From NCBI RefSeq assembly GCF_011764485.1, contig NZ_AP022849.1:310001-374000 (forward strand): a stretch of DNA of 64,000 nt, given 5' to 3'. The notes beneath the pieces were generated by a model. It did no database searches. It worked only from the letters and a program-made list of their open reading frames with translations, and had not been told where the DNA came from. Within the stretch, counting starts at the first letter, position 1, and every line of letters starts with the position of its first letter. A program made the position numbers and the translations under genes. Shown here one piece after another: positions 53,953 to 63,658 of this stretch. This stretch comes from Bosea sp. ANAM02 (lineage in GTDB: Bacteria > Pseudomonadota > Alphaproteobacteria > Rhizobiales > Beijerinckiaceae).

Positions 53953-55653
53953 ATGATCTCGCTTCTCATCATCATGACGCTCGTCGTCGGAATGGCGGCA
54001 TCCGTCGGCTATACCCTCTATACCTTCCAGCGCTCGGCTGAGATCGTTTCCCTCGCGCAGCGCAATGCCGCGACCATGGATGGCCTCGCCTCGGCCATGC
54101 GATCCGCCATGCGCGTCGTCGAGCTCGATGGGCCCGTTCGTATCCCCTTCGGCGAGGAGATTGGAGGGCGCTCGGTCCTGCCATCATGGGCGATCGGCAA
54201 TGGCCGGACCCCGTGGGGCGCCTATTATGGCTGGTGCCCGTATGCGCTCGACGACCTATCTGTCGCCGGTCCCGACGATGCCACCTCCGAACTGGTGCTC
54301 GGGTCCGATCATCAGGTCGGTGGTTCATTCCCTCATCGATACGCCTCTCGCGTCCTTGTCGATCGAGGTCGGCAGTTCGTCGTTCGCAGCGATGCTCCCC
54401 ATGACACCGCGCTGCGCGGCGCGGCCCAGGGTATCGTCGGCTTGATCGTCTCTCCGGCGCCGTACCAGACCGCTATTCCCGACTGCGAGGACGTGCGACT
54501 CGTGAATGGCCAGTTCCTGGTGCGAGGAGACGGAACACCCCGGGTGCCCGGGTCCGTCGTGCCAGTCATTGCGCGCGGGCCGCAGGCCGCGGAGGGGACT
54601 GCCGTCGGCAATCTGTTGTTCTACGTCTCCCCCACCGGTGCCGCGCGCCGTGCCGCGGTGAATGCCGGCGAGAAAGCCTTCGGTGATACTGCCGACAAGC
54701 CGCTCAACCTCGACGCGGCCATCAGCTCAGCGATGTCGTCCGGCTACCGCAGCGTGACGATCTCGCTTGCAGGCGGCTCTTACCAATTGCCTAACGTGCT
54801 GGGAGGCAGCGCGAGCTCTGTCGCGATCTCGTTCCTGCCGACCGATGGCAGCCCGACCGCCGCGCCCATCGTCTTCAGCTCTGGTCTCACCAAGATCGCG
54901 ACGGATGTGACGTTCGTCGGGGCAGACTTCGAGAACGGGGCGGGCCTCTGGATCCAGTCGGGTGGCCGCGCACGCCTGACCGGTGGCAAGATCGGCTACC
55001 TCCGCAATGATGGCGGTGACGCACTCCTCGCTGGCACGGCCATCGTCGGACACGCGTCGCGGCCGAACGCGGTCGAGCTCACTGCCGGCCGGCTCACGCT
55101 CAAGGGCGCTTTCGACCTGTCCGGTGTTCTTTCGACTGGCTATCCCATCATCGCCTCGGGCGGCGAGCTTGTCCTCGCGGAAGCTGGTCTGGCGTTCGGG
55201 CGGGCGGAGGCCAAGCCCTGGATGATCTTCCAGCAGGCTCGCCTTTCGGTAAGCGGCCCCTCCACTCTGGACGGCGCCCCAATCGCCTCTGCGCAGGCCG
55301 TGGACGCGGTCTGCGATGCCGGCAGCACCCTTCCCGGCTGCACGGTCACCTGCCCTGCCCTGCTCTATCCAGTGAGCGCGTCCTGCCTGATCGATGACGA
55401 GAGCGGCGGCGCCAAGGCTACTCTGCGATCGAGCGGGCGTGAGGGCGAGCGCGGTTGGACTTGTTCCTGGTCGCCAGCCCGGTCCTATGCGCTCCACAAC
55501 AACGGCTCGATCGTCGACGGGCTCGGGGTCGAGCAGCCGGTCCCGAACCAGGAAGGCGCTTTGACCGAGCTCGTCAGCGATCTGCCGCGGCGCCGCGTGA
55601 TCGCCCAGTGCTCGGCGACCTATCCGAGCGACGTCGTGGTCAGCAGCAACTGA
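53953..55653 (+). CDS. Pilin-like protein with large C-terminal domain (PilV-type adhesin candidate)
   Basis: 566 residues. The first 20 residues are hydrophobic ([20 protein letters not shown]) followed by a helix ([20 protein letters not shown]), the pilin arrangement, without a classical leader. The rest is rich in Gly, Ser and Ala with repeated short strands ([26 protein letters not shown]), suggesting a beta-helix, and ends with a Cys-rich part ([21 protein letters not shown]). In IncI plasmids the minor pilin PilV carries the recipient-binding tip. Its stop overlaps the ruvB start by one base. Confidence 0.65.
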   Translation: MISLLIIMTLVVGMAASVGYTLYTFQRSAEIVSLAQRNAATMDGLASAMRSAMRVVELDGPVRIPFGEEIGGRSVLPSWAIGNGRTPWGAYYGWCPYALDDLSVAGPDDATSELVLGSDHQVGGSFPHRYASRVLVDRGRQFVVRSDAPHDTALRGAAQGIVGLIVSPAPYQTAIPDCEDVRLVNGQFLVRGDGTPRVPGSVVPVIARGPQAAEGTAVGNLLFYVSPTGAARRAAVNAGEKAFGDTADKPLNLDAAISSAMSSGYRSVTISLAGGSYQLPNVLGGSASSVAISFLPTDGSPTAAPIVFSSGLTKIATDVTFVGADFENGAGLWIQSGGRARLTGGKIGYLRNDGGDALLAGTAIVGHASRPNAVELTAGRLTLKGAFDLSGVLSTGYPIIASGGELVLAEAGLAFGRAEAKPWMIFQQARLSVSGPSTLDGAPIASAQAVDAVCDAGSTLPGCTVTCPALLYPVSASCLIDDESGGAKATLRSSGREGERGWTCSWSPARSYALHNNGSIVDGLGVEQPVPNQEGALTELVSDLPRRRVIAQCSATYPSDVVVSSN

Positions 55654-56666
55654 TGTCCGACGCGATCGATAGCCACGAAGTCCACCTGCGGCCGCAGACC
55701 CTTGCCGACTTCAACGGTCAGGCCGATGCTCGCGCGAACCTGACGGTGTTCATAAATGCGGCGAAGGCCCGCGGGGACGTCCTCGATCACGTCCTTTTCG
55801 CTGGACCGCCGGGGTTGGGGAAGACGACACTCGCGCAGATCGTTGCCCGGGAGATGGGAGCGAACCTGCGGTCGACCTCAGGGCCAGCCATTACGAAGGC
55901 TGGAGATCTCGCGGCGCTGTTGACGAGTCTTGAACCTGGCGACGCACTCTTCCTTGATGAGATTCACCGCGTACCAACGAATCTGGCGGAAATCCTTTAT
56001 CCCGCGCTCGAAGACTACTTCATAGACCTCCTCATCGGTGAGGGTCCCTCAGCGCGTTCTGTGCGTATCGATTTGCCTCGCTTCACGCTGATCGGAGCGA
56101 CCACCAGATCTGGTCTGCTCCCCGCACCGTTGAGGGATCGGTTCGGAATCCACGTCCGCCTCCACTACTACACCGAGAGCGAACTGGTCCGGGTCGTCAG
56201 CCGCAGCGCGAAGGTCTTCAACATCGAGATCACCCCTGAAGGGGCTGGAGAGATCGCGAGGCGGTCGAGAGGAACTCCCCGCATCGCCGGGCGGCTGATC
56301 CGGCGGGTTCGCGATTTCGCCGCTGGAGAGCCTATCACGGCGGCGCTCGCGGATTACGCGCTCAATCAGCTCGACATCGACAGCCGCGGACTTGATCAGC
56401 TCGATACGCGTTATCTGCGCCTCGTTGCGAAGAACTTTTCGGGCGGGCCGGTCGGCATCGAGACCATCGCCGCGGCGCTCTCAGAGCCGCGCGACGCGCT
56501 CGAAGAGATCGTCGAACCCTACCTGCTCCAGCAAGGCTACCTGCAGAGAACGCCTCGAGGTCGAGTTCTAACCGCAGGCGCTTATGCGCATCTGGGAATA
56601 CGCGCGCCGTCGCCGGCGGCGCCGGTGCCTGGACAGCTTGGTCTGTTCGCTGACCAGGTCGCCTGA
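55653..56666 (+). CDS. ruvB: Holliday-junction branch-migration ATPase RuvB
   Basis: 337 residues from ATG 55653, standard for RuvB; the open frame before it is antisense-free but belongs to the pilin-like gene. Walker [11 protein letters not shown] (about 47-56), Walker [10 protein letters not shown] (about 94), sensor [10 protein letters not shown] and the arginine-finger region RDRFGI are intact, with the C-terminal winged helix ([15 protein letters not shown]). RuvB needs RuvA to load, and neither ruvA nor ruvC is in the window. Coupling to a pilin-like gene is unusual. Confidence 0.92.
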   Translation: MSDAIDSHEVHLRPQTLADFNGQADARANLTVFINAAKARGDVLDHVLFAGPPGLGKTTLAQIVAREMGANLRSTSGPAITKAGDLAALLTSLEPGDALFLDEIHRVPTNLAEILYPALEDYFIDLLIGEGPSARSVRIDLPRFTLIGATTRSGLLPAPLRDRFGIHVRLHYYTESELVRVVSRSAKVFNIEITPEGAGEIARRSRGTPRIAGRLIRRVRDFAAGEPITAALADYALNQLDIDSRGLDQLDTRYLRLVAKNFSGGPVGIETIAAALSEPRDALEEIVEPYLLQQGYLQRTPRGRVLTAGAYAHLGIRAPSPAAPVPGQLGLFADQVA

Positions 56667-59600
56667 TTAAGGCTTGGCTCCCGGCACCTGGGAAATCGTC
56701 CCCCACTCCGTGAGGGACGTGGAGATCAGGGTCTCCTGTCGCCGGGCGCCCTGCCTCAGGTAGTAGCGAGCGATCTCGCGTTGCCGATCGGTGAGGGTCG
56801 GGCTCGGCTTGGAGAGATCCTCGTCCGCCTTATTGGCGAGCGCTCTCAGTTCGAACCGATCTCGCAGGTCGGTCAGCCGTTCGATGTTCGGTCCTCTCTC
56901 CAGAAAGCCGGATGTCACCTCCGAGACCATCGGAAACGACATCGACTGCGTAGGGAGTCCATTGATCGTGTACGACCACTGCCACGAGGTAGGTCTCGCG
57001 GGATCGGCCCGATTGAGCGTGCTCAGGCTCGGGAAAACCTCCTGCAGGTGCTGGGACGAGCTCGTGACATAAGCGAATGCGAGCGAGGGCGCGGATTGTG
57101 CTTTGGCCTGCAGATCACGCACCGCCAGGTAACGTCCGACGTTCCTGGCGAGGACCGGATTGCTCTCCATCAGGCACGCGGCCACCAGCAGCGGCTTCTC
57201 TTGCCAGGCCTTCGTAGTTACGAGGCAATGGTCGCTGTCAACGTCTGGCGGCTTTGAGATGTCGATGCCAGCAACCGCGGCCAGCTCCTTCTTGAGCGAA
57301 CCCTTTGTGATCGCGGACGAGCCAGCACCGAACTTGGCCTCTGACATCACCCGAGCAAGCGACGGTACGAGCGCCGCTCCCTCGATGATCCCCTCCTGAG
57401 CTATCGCCAGCGACAGCTGCTCGGCGTAGGAGTTTGTGATCCAGGCTGCGGTCTGCGAGTTCGTCCGCCGCTTTCCATCGTCGAATGCGGCATCCTTGCC
57501 CGTCAGCTCCTTCGGTTTGGGGAGACGCAGCTTCCCATCCGGGGTCGAAACAGCGAGCTCGAAGAACGGCGTCAGAAAGAGAACCAGTTCCCCGAAATGA
57601 GCGGCGATTTTCGGGGAGTACGGATCCTTGATGACATTGGCGCCAACGATATCGCCGCCTCGCCCGCGAAGCGGCGCCCAGCTGCCATCCTTGCTGATGT
57701 CCACGATGCCCTGGCAGCTCAGGTCTTTCTCCTGAAGGCTGACGATCGCGCCGGGAAGGCCCGCTACCTTGGACAATGCCCGGTTGACGCAGTTCTGCTT
57801 CGTGTCGCCTGCGATGGTTGCCGCGTCTACAGAGCTCCAACCGAGAACCGCATGATGGGCTCGCCACATAGCATCCAGGCGGGCCTTCGTGGATTTCGGC
57901 GTGCCAACCTCGCCTGCTTCCCAGGTCGAGGCGCGGAGAATGATTGCCGTCTCGAATGGAGACGCCGGCGGAGCCTGGCCGGGAATGATCGTGTCGCGCA
58001 GATACTGGAAACAGAGGAGCGATTTAGCGAACCCTGCTGGATGGACCTCTTGGTCGGCAGCAAAGTGCTCGATGCGCTTCGCATAGCTTGCGTAGACGCC
58101 GGAGCGGATCGCTATACCCTTGATCGCCGACATCTGCATGAACGATCGGCAGTCGGAATAGGGTTGGGCGTCCTGGACAGCGAGCAGCTTGTTCGCCTGG
58201 TCGATCTTGTGCTCGATGACCTGGAGTTTCGACATCACCTGAGCGTGGTTCAGGTCGATTTTCTCGGACAGCTCCTCTATCCTCGCGAGGGTCATTTTCT
58301 GGAGCTCGATCACCTCGTCGAGCTTCTTCGAGATCTGCCCGAGGGCAACGGTGGTTCCATCCTCGCCACCTCCTCCGCCGAATAGGCCGCCGGCGGACAT
58401 GAGCGCGCCGACATAGTTCCCCGTCGCAAGCGAGGCTGCGAAGTTGAGCGCCGACTTGGCGGTGTTGATGTTGCGGTTGAGGTTGACCGTATCGATTTGC
58501 ACACCAAGCGAGACCGCAAATCCCGCCACAGCCCCGATTCCGCTGAGCCCTTCGTCAAGCCCGTCCTTGATCGACATCACCCGGTTGAAGCGTGCCAGGT
58601 TCTTGATGTCCTCAGCCCGTTGAGCCTTTTCCTCTGGCGTCTTCGGCGGCAAGAATGCGGGGTCCTGAAGTGCGAGCAGCCGATCTCGCGGGCCCATGCT
58701 CCGAAGCATTGCCGCCTGCGTGGCTCGCTGACCCTCAGAGACGCTATCCAGTCTGCCTTCGAGGCTTTCGATTTGAGCCTTGGTGTTCTTCGCCAGGAGA
58801 TCTACGGCCTCAATCTGGTTCGCGACGACCTTCCGGAGCGTCTGAACCTCGCCGACCACCTTTTGGATCTGTACCTTCTGCTGCGTGAAACGCGCTTCGG
58901 TTTGACGCTCAAACGCACGCAGCGCCGTCTCTCCCTGTGCCTGCCGTGCTGCGACGGTATCCAAACCGCTCTTCAGGAGTCCAATCTGAACGCCCTGTAG
59001 CTCCGTCTTCATTGCAGGGTCGAGGTCTTTCCCTATCCCTTGCGAGAAGAAGGTGTTGTTGGCTCCGAATAGCGCCTCGGCCGCTTCCTTCCGGTTGGCT
59101 TCCGTGATCCCGGTCGCCTTCCATTTCGCAACTGTCTCTCGATCGGCCTTCAGCAGAGCGAGCTCGACAGCTGTCGACACGGATGCCTTGTAATTCGCTT
59201 CGACGTTTGCGAGCGACGTCACGCCCTTGTTGAGGGTGTCGTTGATCGCTGGCCCTGCGATGGAAAGGATCGCTTTGCTTTTGGTGCCCGCCGCATAGTT
59301 GACGACTGCGACGATGGAGCTGAGACCGAGCTTCGCTTCATCGACGGCTCGTTTGTCGAGCACCGCGGCCTTCTGGGCGACACGTAAGGAATCAATCAGG
59401 TGGTACGCAGCCTGGCTCCGCTCGTTCTCAGTGATGCCGTTAGGGGCGCCCTTCTCGCGGATCTCCCTGACCCGCCTGGTTTCTTCGACAGTGCGGTTGA
59501 AGGCGGCCGCCCTGAAGGCATCTCTTTCCAGATCGGTCAGAGCCTCTGCCTCAACCAGGGCGTATGGCACGGGGCCAAACTTGCGTGGCCCGGCAGCCCA

Positions 59601-59717
59601 CAGCTGAGCGCCTTCGCTGGGAGTCTTGAATTGAGCGTGCGCAGCCTGCGCCGTGGCGGATAGCGCAAGCGCCAGGGCGAACCGAGAAGCGAAGCTATTG
59701 CGCAGGGATCGACGCAT
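56667..59717 (-). CDS. Large secreted coiled-coil protein, unknown (1,016 aa)
   Basis: ATG 59717 has CCGGAGACC upstream. The signal peptide ends near AQAAHAQF (about 22-29). Two long helical/coiled-coil regions (about 240-330, and 480-540 with KKLDEVIELQKMTLARIEEL) flank a hydrophobic, Gly/Ala-rich segment (about 390-465, VGALMSAGGLFGGGGG). This helical-hydrophobic-helical layout recalls alpha-helical pore-forming proteins, but I cannot match a family. The C-terminal half has several cysteines. It overlaps the upstream 153-aa gene by 23 bases. Confidence 0.65.
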   Translation of the reverse strand: MRRSLRNSFASRFALALALSATAQAAHAQFKTPSEGAQLWAAGPRKFGPVPYALVEAEALTDLERDAFRAAAFNRTVEETRRVREIREKGAPNGITENERSQAAYHLIDSLRVAQKAAVLDKRAVDEAKLGLSSIVAVVNYAAGTKSKAILSIAGPAINDTLNKGVTSLANVEANYKASVSTAVELALLKADRETVAKWKATGITEANRKEAAEALFGANNTFFSQGIGKDLDPAMKTELQGVQIGLLKSGLDTVAARQAQGETALRAFERQTEARFTQQKVQIQKVVGEVQTLRKVVANQIEAVDLLAKNTKAQIESLEGRLDSVSEGQRATQAAMLRSMGPRDRLLALQDPAFLPPKTPEEKAQRAEDIKNLARFNRVMSIKDGLDEGLSGIGAVAGFAVSLGVQIDTVNLNRNINTAKSALNFAASLATGNYVGALMSAGGLFGGGGGEDGTTVALGQISKKLDEVIELQKMTLARIEELSEKIDLNHAQVMSKLQVIEHKIDQANKLLAVQDAQPYSDCRSFMQMSAIKGIAIRSGVYASYAKRIEHFAADQEVHPAGFAKSLLCFQYLRDTIIPGQAPPASPFETAIILRASTWEAGEVGTPKSTKARLDAMWRAHHAVLGWSSVDAATIAGDTKQNCVNRALSKVAGLPGAIVSLQEKDLSCQGIVDISKDGSWAPLRGRGGDIVGANVIKDPYSPKIAAHFGELVLFLTPFFELAVSTPDGKLRLPKPKELTGKDAAFDDGKRRTNSQTAAWITNSYAEQLSLAIAQEGIIEGAALVPSLARVMSEAKFGAGSSAITKGSLKKELAAVAGIDISKPPDVDSDHCLVTTKAWQEKPLLVAACLMESNPVLARNVGRYLAVRDLQAKAQSAPSLAFAYVTSSSQHLQEVFPSLSTLNRADPARPTSWQWSYTINGLPTQSMSFPMVSEVTSGFLERGPNIERLTDLRDRFELRALANKADEDLSKPSPTLTDRQREIARYYLRQGARRQETLISTSLTEWGTISQVPGAKP

Positions 59718-60156
59718 CGCAGGTCTCCGGCCGCTGGGACAGGCTTTTGCAGATCTGGTTGAGCATGGCGCGTTGGTCGGACCGCAGGGTCTTGTTCAAC
59801 TGCGATAGCTCCTGCTGAATTGAAGCGGCGGTGCTCTGGGTGGGTCGATCGATCGTGCGAAGGCAGGCGCCGTACTGTTCGACTTCGAACCAGGCCGAAC
59901 ATCGCTCCATCGAGTTGCCGACATAAGCCTGATCGCTACAACTCCTGCGGTCCGGATTGAGGAGTTTACCGCTGCCGCATGGGTCCTGATTTTGGTTTAT
60001 TCGATAGGGTTCTTGCCGCTTGTAGCAAGCAGAGACGATCTCTGACTTACACTGCGCGTCCAGCACAGTGATCTGCTGCGCTGCTGCCGGACCCTCCGAG
60101 GCGAGAATTCCGAAACCAGCGACAGCACTGGCTAAAGACGCACGCCAACCCACCAT
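59695..60156 (-). CDS. Small secreted Cys-rich protein, 153 aa
   Basis: Signal peptide about 1-27 (GWRASLASAVAGFGILAS, then AAAQQ). Ten cysteines in the mature part suggest disulfides in the periplasm. Its C-terminal half is helical (SIQQELSQLNKTLRSDQRAM). Overlaps the 1,016-aa gene by 23 bases, so the two secreted proteins are probably partners. No family recognised. Confidence 0.65.
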   Translation of the reverse strand: MVGWRASLASAVAGFGILASEGPAAAQQITVLDAQCKSEIVSACYKRQEPYRINQNQDPCGSGKLLNPDRRSCSDQAYVGNSMERCSAWFEVEQYGACLRTIDRPTQSTAASIQQELSQLNKTLRSDQRAMLNQICKSLSQRPETCDASIPAQ

Positions 60157-60232
60157 GGAAGCCCCCTTCCCCTACTGGAGGTAGCGAGAGAAGCAGGTTC
60201 GCTGACCGCTCGCAAGAGGCTCATAAACGCTG

Positions 60233-60255
60233 AAGGGGCCCGACAGGGCCCCTTT
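60233..60255 (-). terminator. Terminator downstream of the 151-aa pilin gene
   Basis: AAGGGGCCC and GGGCCCCTT form a perfect 9-base stem over GACA. On the minus strand it follows the pilin stop by 15 bases and ends in CTTCAG with little T-tract; on the plus strand it ends CTTTC. Confidence 0.6.
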
Positions 60256-60269
60256 CGACTACCGCCCGC

Positions 60270-60725
60270 TCAGGGGGCGATCGCCGTCCGAGCACAGGCC
60301 GGCCAATCGCCGAATTCCGCGGCGTCACAAGGCGGACAACCGTTGTTCGACGTCGGCTCCGACACCGGCTTGCCGGCGACTGTATTCATTCGCTTGCACT
60401 CGCCGCCGTCCATCAGCTTCCGATAGATGGCGTTGTCGGCCATGTACCAGTCGCCCTGAGGAATTGTGCTCAGATAGGTGCGTCCATCAGCAGAAGGCTC
60501 TGCAAGCGCCCGGATGATCTGCATAGGCGTTCCCGGCGGGGTTTCGCCCTTGTCGTGCTGGTAAAGGCGCATCGCCGCGGCGATCTGCTCGCTGTGATTG
60601 ATGTACTGGGAGTAGCGCCCCTTGTCCGCCGAGCTCGTGAAGATATGGCCGCCGAGGAACAGTGTCGCCAGCGTGAGAATGGCCACAACGACGATCGCGA
60701 TGACCCCAATGATCAGGGTGTACAT
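60270..60725 (-). CDS. Pilin-like protein, 151 aa
   Basis: Hydrophobic N-terminus MYTLIIGVIAIVVVAILTLA followed by LFLGGHIFTSSADKGRYSQ and a long helix (NHSEQIAAAMRLYQHDKG). The C-terminal domain has cysteines at CKRM and GCPPCDAA, likely a disulfide loop. It aligns with the 156-aa protein next door (GG, F, S, KG, N, QIA, LY in register), so they are paralogs. No processed leader peptide is apparent. Likely a minor or alternative pilin. Confidence 0.7.
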   Translation of the reverse strand: MYTLIIGVIAIVVVAILTLATLFLGGHIFTSSADKGRYSQYINHSEQIAAAMRLYQHDKGETPPGTPMQIIRALAEPSADGRTYLSTIPQGDWYMADNAIYRKLMDGGECKRMNTVAGKPVSEPTSNNGCPPCDAAEFGDWPACARTAIAP

Positions 60726-60870
60726 GCACTAGCACCTTTCCGTATGGGGCCGACGGCATCGCGATTCGATAGGCCGACTGCCCGTTCAGACAAGGATCGA
60801 ATTCGACGTCCTTATGGTCAACCTTGAAATCCTTGATCCACCGGATTCCAGAGTGGTCTCCATAAACGAA

Positions 60871-60894
60871 AAGGCGGAGCCGAAGCTCCGCCTT
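60871..60894 (-). terminator. Terminator of the major-pilin-like gene
   Basis: A perfect 10-base stem (AAGGCGGAGC with GCTCCGCCTT) with CGAA loop, 32 bases after the stop at 60926. On the minus strand it is followed by TTCGTTTATG. Confidence 0.85.
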
Positions 60895-60925
60895 CCCATC
60901 CGACCCGTCGGCCGATCCAGATGGA

Positions 60926-61396
60926 TCAGACGCGGAATTCGAAGACGGTGTTGCCGCCCGAGGTGACGCAGCTGAACTGCTGGTCGGCCGGGAGAGCGGT
61001 GCGAGCGGTCAGGGCCGCCTCGTCGGCGAGCGCCACGCCGCCGGCCTGCTTCTGGACCTCGTTGCAGAACGTCAGGCCAGCGCCGGCGTCCAGGGTGATC
61101 GAAGCGACCGAACCGTCCGTCGCCCAGACGCCGCCCGTGGCGTTCGACGGCTTGGCCGGGGCCGAGGAGAGGTACTTGCCGGCGGCGGTCAGATCGCCGA
61201 TGACGGCGGTCTTGGCGCCGGTGTCGTTGGAATACAGGGCCTGCGCGCCGGCGATCTGCTGGCCGGCGTTCACGAGCGCCGTGACCTGGCCCTTCATCTG
61301 CGACTGGTTGAAGGCGGTGCCGCCGTAATAGATCGAGGCGATGGCGAGGACGGCGACGAGGGCGATCGAGATGACGGCGACGATGAGCTGGAACAT
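60926..61396 (-). CDS. Pilin-like protein, 156 aa (candidate major pilin)
   Basis: MFQLIVAVISIALVAVLAIA, then SIYYGGTAFNQSQMKGQ and a helix with NAGQQIAGAQALY. Two cysteines (FCNEV, FSCVTSG) near the C terminus form the expected D-region disulfide. The pattern is that of plasmid PilS/type IVb-like pilins, but the usual leader before the hydrophobic stretch is missing. Own long leader region upstream and strong terminator downstream suggest high expression. Confidence 0.72.
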   Translation of the reverse strand: MFQLIVAVISIALVAVLAIASIYYGGTAFNQSQMKGQVTALVNAGQQIAGAQALYSNDTGAKTAVIGDLTAAGKYLSSAPAKPSNATGGVWATDGSVASITLDAGAGLTFCNEVQKQAGGVALADEAALTARTALPADQQFSCVTSGGNTVFEFRV

Positions 61397-61977
61397 GGTA
61401 TTCTCCGAGGGGGCCGGATGGCCGATTGGTGGTTTCCCTGCCCGCCTCGAAGAAAGGACTGTCTTGCTCCAGTCCTTGCTCCGTCGCCGGGCATGAATTG
61501 AACATGCGGGGCAACGATCCTTCGTTCAATTCAGTTTTGTAGAGAAATTCCCTTTGAAATAAGGAATTCGTAACCACATTCCTTCAAGCCGCTGAATCGG
61601 CTGTGGAAATTCCTTCAAAAATTGCAGCAAATTCTTTCTAAGCGCAGCCTGCTTCAAGGACCGGCGGCTGGCCTTGAAGACCGCAATCGGGCGTGAATCC
61701 CGAAATCGATCAAGGAATCGCGTCACATTCCTCATGAATCGCGAACCCGCCCTGCCCAACTTCATCGAGATTCGGCTCGGTTGACTCGGAGAAAACCGGT
61801 CACCTATGTTGACAGCGGCTCCCCGGAAGCCACGCCGCCTGCTCAGCAAAGCCCGATAGGCATCCGGAAATGACGGTCTGACCGAGCGATCTGCTCGGGA
61901 CCCGACGTTATTTGGATCTGACCCGCCATCTCCTTTGGGCGGCATCGCAGGCGACCCGACACCTCAGGAGCTGAGCC
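61397..61977. promoter_or_regulatory. 581-bp intergenic region with dense AAGGAAT/ATTCCTT motifs
   Basis: AAGGAAT at 61561-61567 and 61712-61718, ATTCCTT at 61578-61584 and 61609-61615, and an AAGGACT...AGTCCTT pair near 61454-61477. The part 61,500-61,750 is AT-rich. It lies upstream of the major-pilin-like gene and of the unknown gene on the other strand. I find no supported gene; a 139-codon antisense-type frame (61526-61945) looks spurious. Confidence 0.5.
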
Positions 61978-63615
61978 ATGCGTATCCATTTTACGTCCAC
62001 TACCCATTGCGCCCACCTCGCAAAGTCCCTCAAGCGCCTCCTCGCGCCAACGCACGATATCAAGCTGTCCGCAGCTCAGAACGCTGTGGGCCGGATGATG
62101 GGCTATCGGAACTGGCAGGAACTCGCCTCCGCCTCAGTCATCGGAGTCACTCCGTCACCTGTCGATGACGACGTCTCTGAATTGGAGCGCAAGTCCCGGG
62201 CGATGCATCATGTGTCGTGTCTGCAAGATGCTTTTGGTCTGAGCCCGGCCCAGGCCACGCAGCTGGTTGCTGAGCTTCGACCGACGGGGCGTCGTGGAGA
62301 CATTCCAGTTCAAGGCAAAGAGCCCTGGCGGAAGCGCTTCGATGAAATGACGGCGACCCCTGGGTTGCCGGGCGCGGTTGAGGGCGCGACGCTCGACATG
62401 ATGAAGGAGGACATTGCCCGTTTTGACGATGGGAAATGGACCGTAAGCAGGCTGCCCGACGGGCTGGAGCTGCACCTTTGGATCGCCCCCCAAAACTTGG
62501 AGGGCAGCTCGTTCCGCCTGGACGAGGTGACCGGGATCGTCGTCAAGGCCGGCAAGCCAATTGTGTACGCGCAGGGTCTTCTTTTCTGGCTGAAAGAGCC
62601 CCGGTTTTTCCGCGATTTCAAACAGGCGCTGGTCTGGTCGTGCGACCAGTATACCGGCGAGTTCATGTGTGACGTCCTCAAGGTCGCAGAGGGCGATCCC
62701 GACTACGAGGACCGGCTCGACACTGAGGCCAGCTTCTTTCTCAATCTCTGGAAGCGTGACTTCACCGAGACGTCCAAGGGCGACGGGCTCGCTCTTCTCG
62801 TAAGCATGCAGGCAGCCTACAAGAAGCGGACCCGCCGCCGTCTCGATTGGCGTATCGAGCTTCCGGCTGAACCCGACCAGTTCGATGACGTCGACTTCGA
62901 TAAGCGGGCTGCCTTTCCCGATTATCAGCGGGCCAGAAAGCACCTGATTGCTTCGATCTCGGAGCTGCTCACCCCGGCTAGTCTCAGGTTCAACTTTTTC
63001 GATCGGGCTGCTGCCGACGCTGCTCGATGCCCCAACGATCTGAGCGGGCTGACGGCGCACATTCCGTCGGCGGATCTCGGCGAACCTGATCTTTCGCCCT
63101 TCGCCCGCACGCTTCAGAACACGATCGCATATTTGCGAGAGGCGATTGTGGAGTGGCCGGCCGCCGAGTTCCCTGTGATGACGCCGGATGAGTGGCCCGC
63201 AGACTTTGATCTGAGGAGGGCGTCTCGTCTCCTCAACCTCTCCCCGGACTCGACGCTTTGGCAGCGCATGCCAAGCGACCTCATGAAGATCGTGATCGAA
63301 CCTGATCCGGAGCAGGTTGGGACGACGCGCCCGGGGCTCGTCCTGCGGTTCCGGTTTTCCAACGGGACCGAGCTATCAATGCCGAGCAGATACATCGTCG
63401 GTGGGGACCTGTGGGAGAGCGCGCTGCCACAGCTGGTCGCGCAAGGTGACATGTTCGTCCGGAAGACGCCGTTCACGAGCAAATTCAACCCTCCCGACCT
63501 GCAGAGGGTCCTCTCGATCCACTCGCTCCTTCTCTTTGACGGACGATCGGACGCGTCCGTCCCCATCGATCAACCTGTCGAAGTGATCCGCTCCGCGGCC
63601 CCCACCGGTCGATAG
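61978..63615 (+). CDS. Unknown protein with N-terminal helical motif, 545 aa
   Basis: ATG 61978 with AGGAGCTGAGCC upstream. Residues 12-50 (CAHLAKSLKRLLAPTHDI, LSAAQNAVGRMMGYRNW) match a short helical motif found at the start of assorted plasmid-encoded proteins (often next to a glyoxalase-like domain). The rest is soluble, rich in Trp, Asp and Arg, with no catalytic motif I recognise. It is convergent with dnaE2. Confidence 0.65.
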   Translation: MRIHFTSTTHCAHLAKSLKRLLAPTHDIKLSAAQNAVGRMMGYRNWQELASASVIGVTPSPVDDDVSELERKSRAMHHVSCLQDAFGLSPAQATQLVAELRPTGRRGDIPVQGKEPWRKRFDEMTATPGLPGAVEGATLDMMKEDIARFDDGKWTVSRLPDGLELHLWIAPQNLEGSSFRLDEVTGIVVKAGKPIVYAQGLLFWLKEPRFFRDFKQALVWSCDQYTGEFMCDVLKVAEGDPDYEDRLDTEASFFLNLWKRDFTETSKGDGLALLVSMQAAYKKRTRRRLDWRIELPAEPDQFDDVDFDKRAAFPDYQRARKHLIASISELLTPASLRFNFFDRAAADAARCPNDLSGLTAHIPSADLGEPDLSPFARTLQNTIAYLREAIVEWPAAEFPVMTPDEWPADFDLRRASRLLNLSPDSTLWQRMPSDLMKIVIEPDPEQVGTTRPGLVLRFRFSNGTELSMPSRYIVGGDLWESALPQLVAQGDMFVRKTPFTSKFNPPDLQRVLSIHSLLLFDGRSDASVPIDQPVEVIRSAAPTGR

Positions 63616-63658
63616 CGTGCCCTAGCCAGCTGCACACCTCAATCTGCGGTGTGTCCGC

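Noticed and set aside
61526..61945. 139-codon minus-strand frame upstream of the pilin
   Set aside because: Crosses the densest motif cluster, has irregular codon use and no recognisable product.
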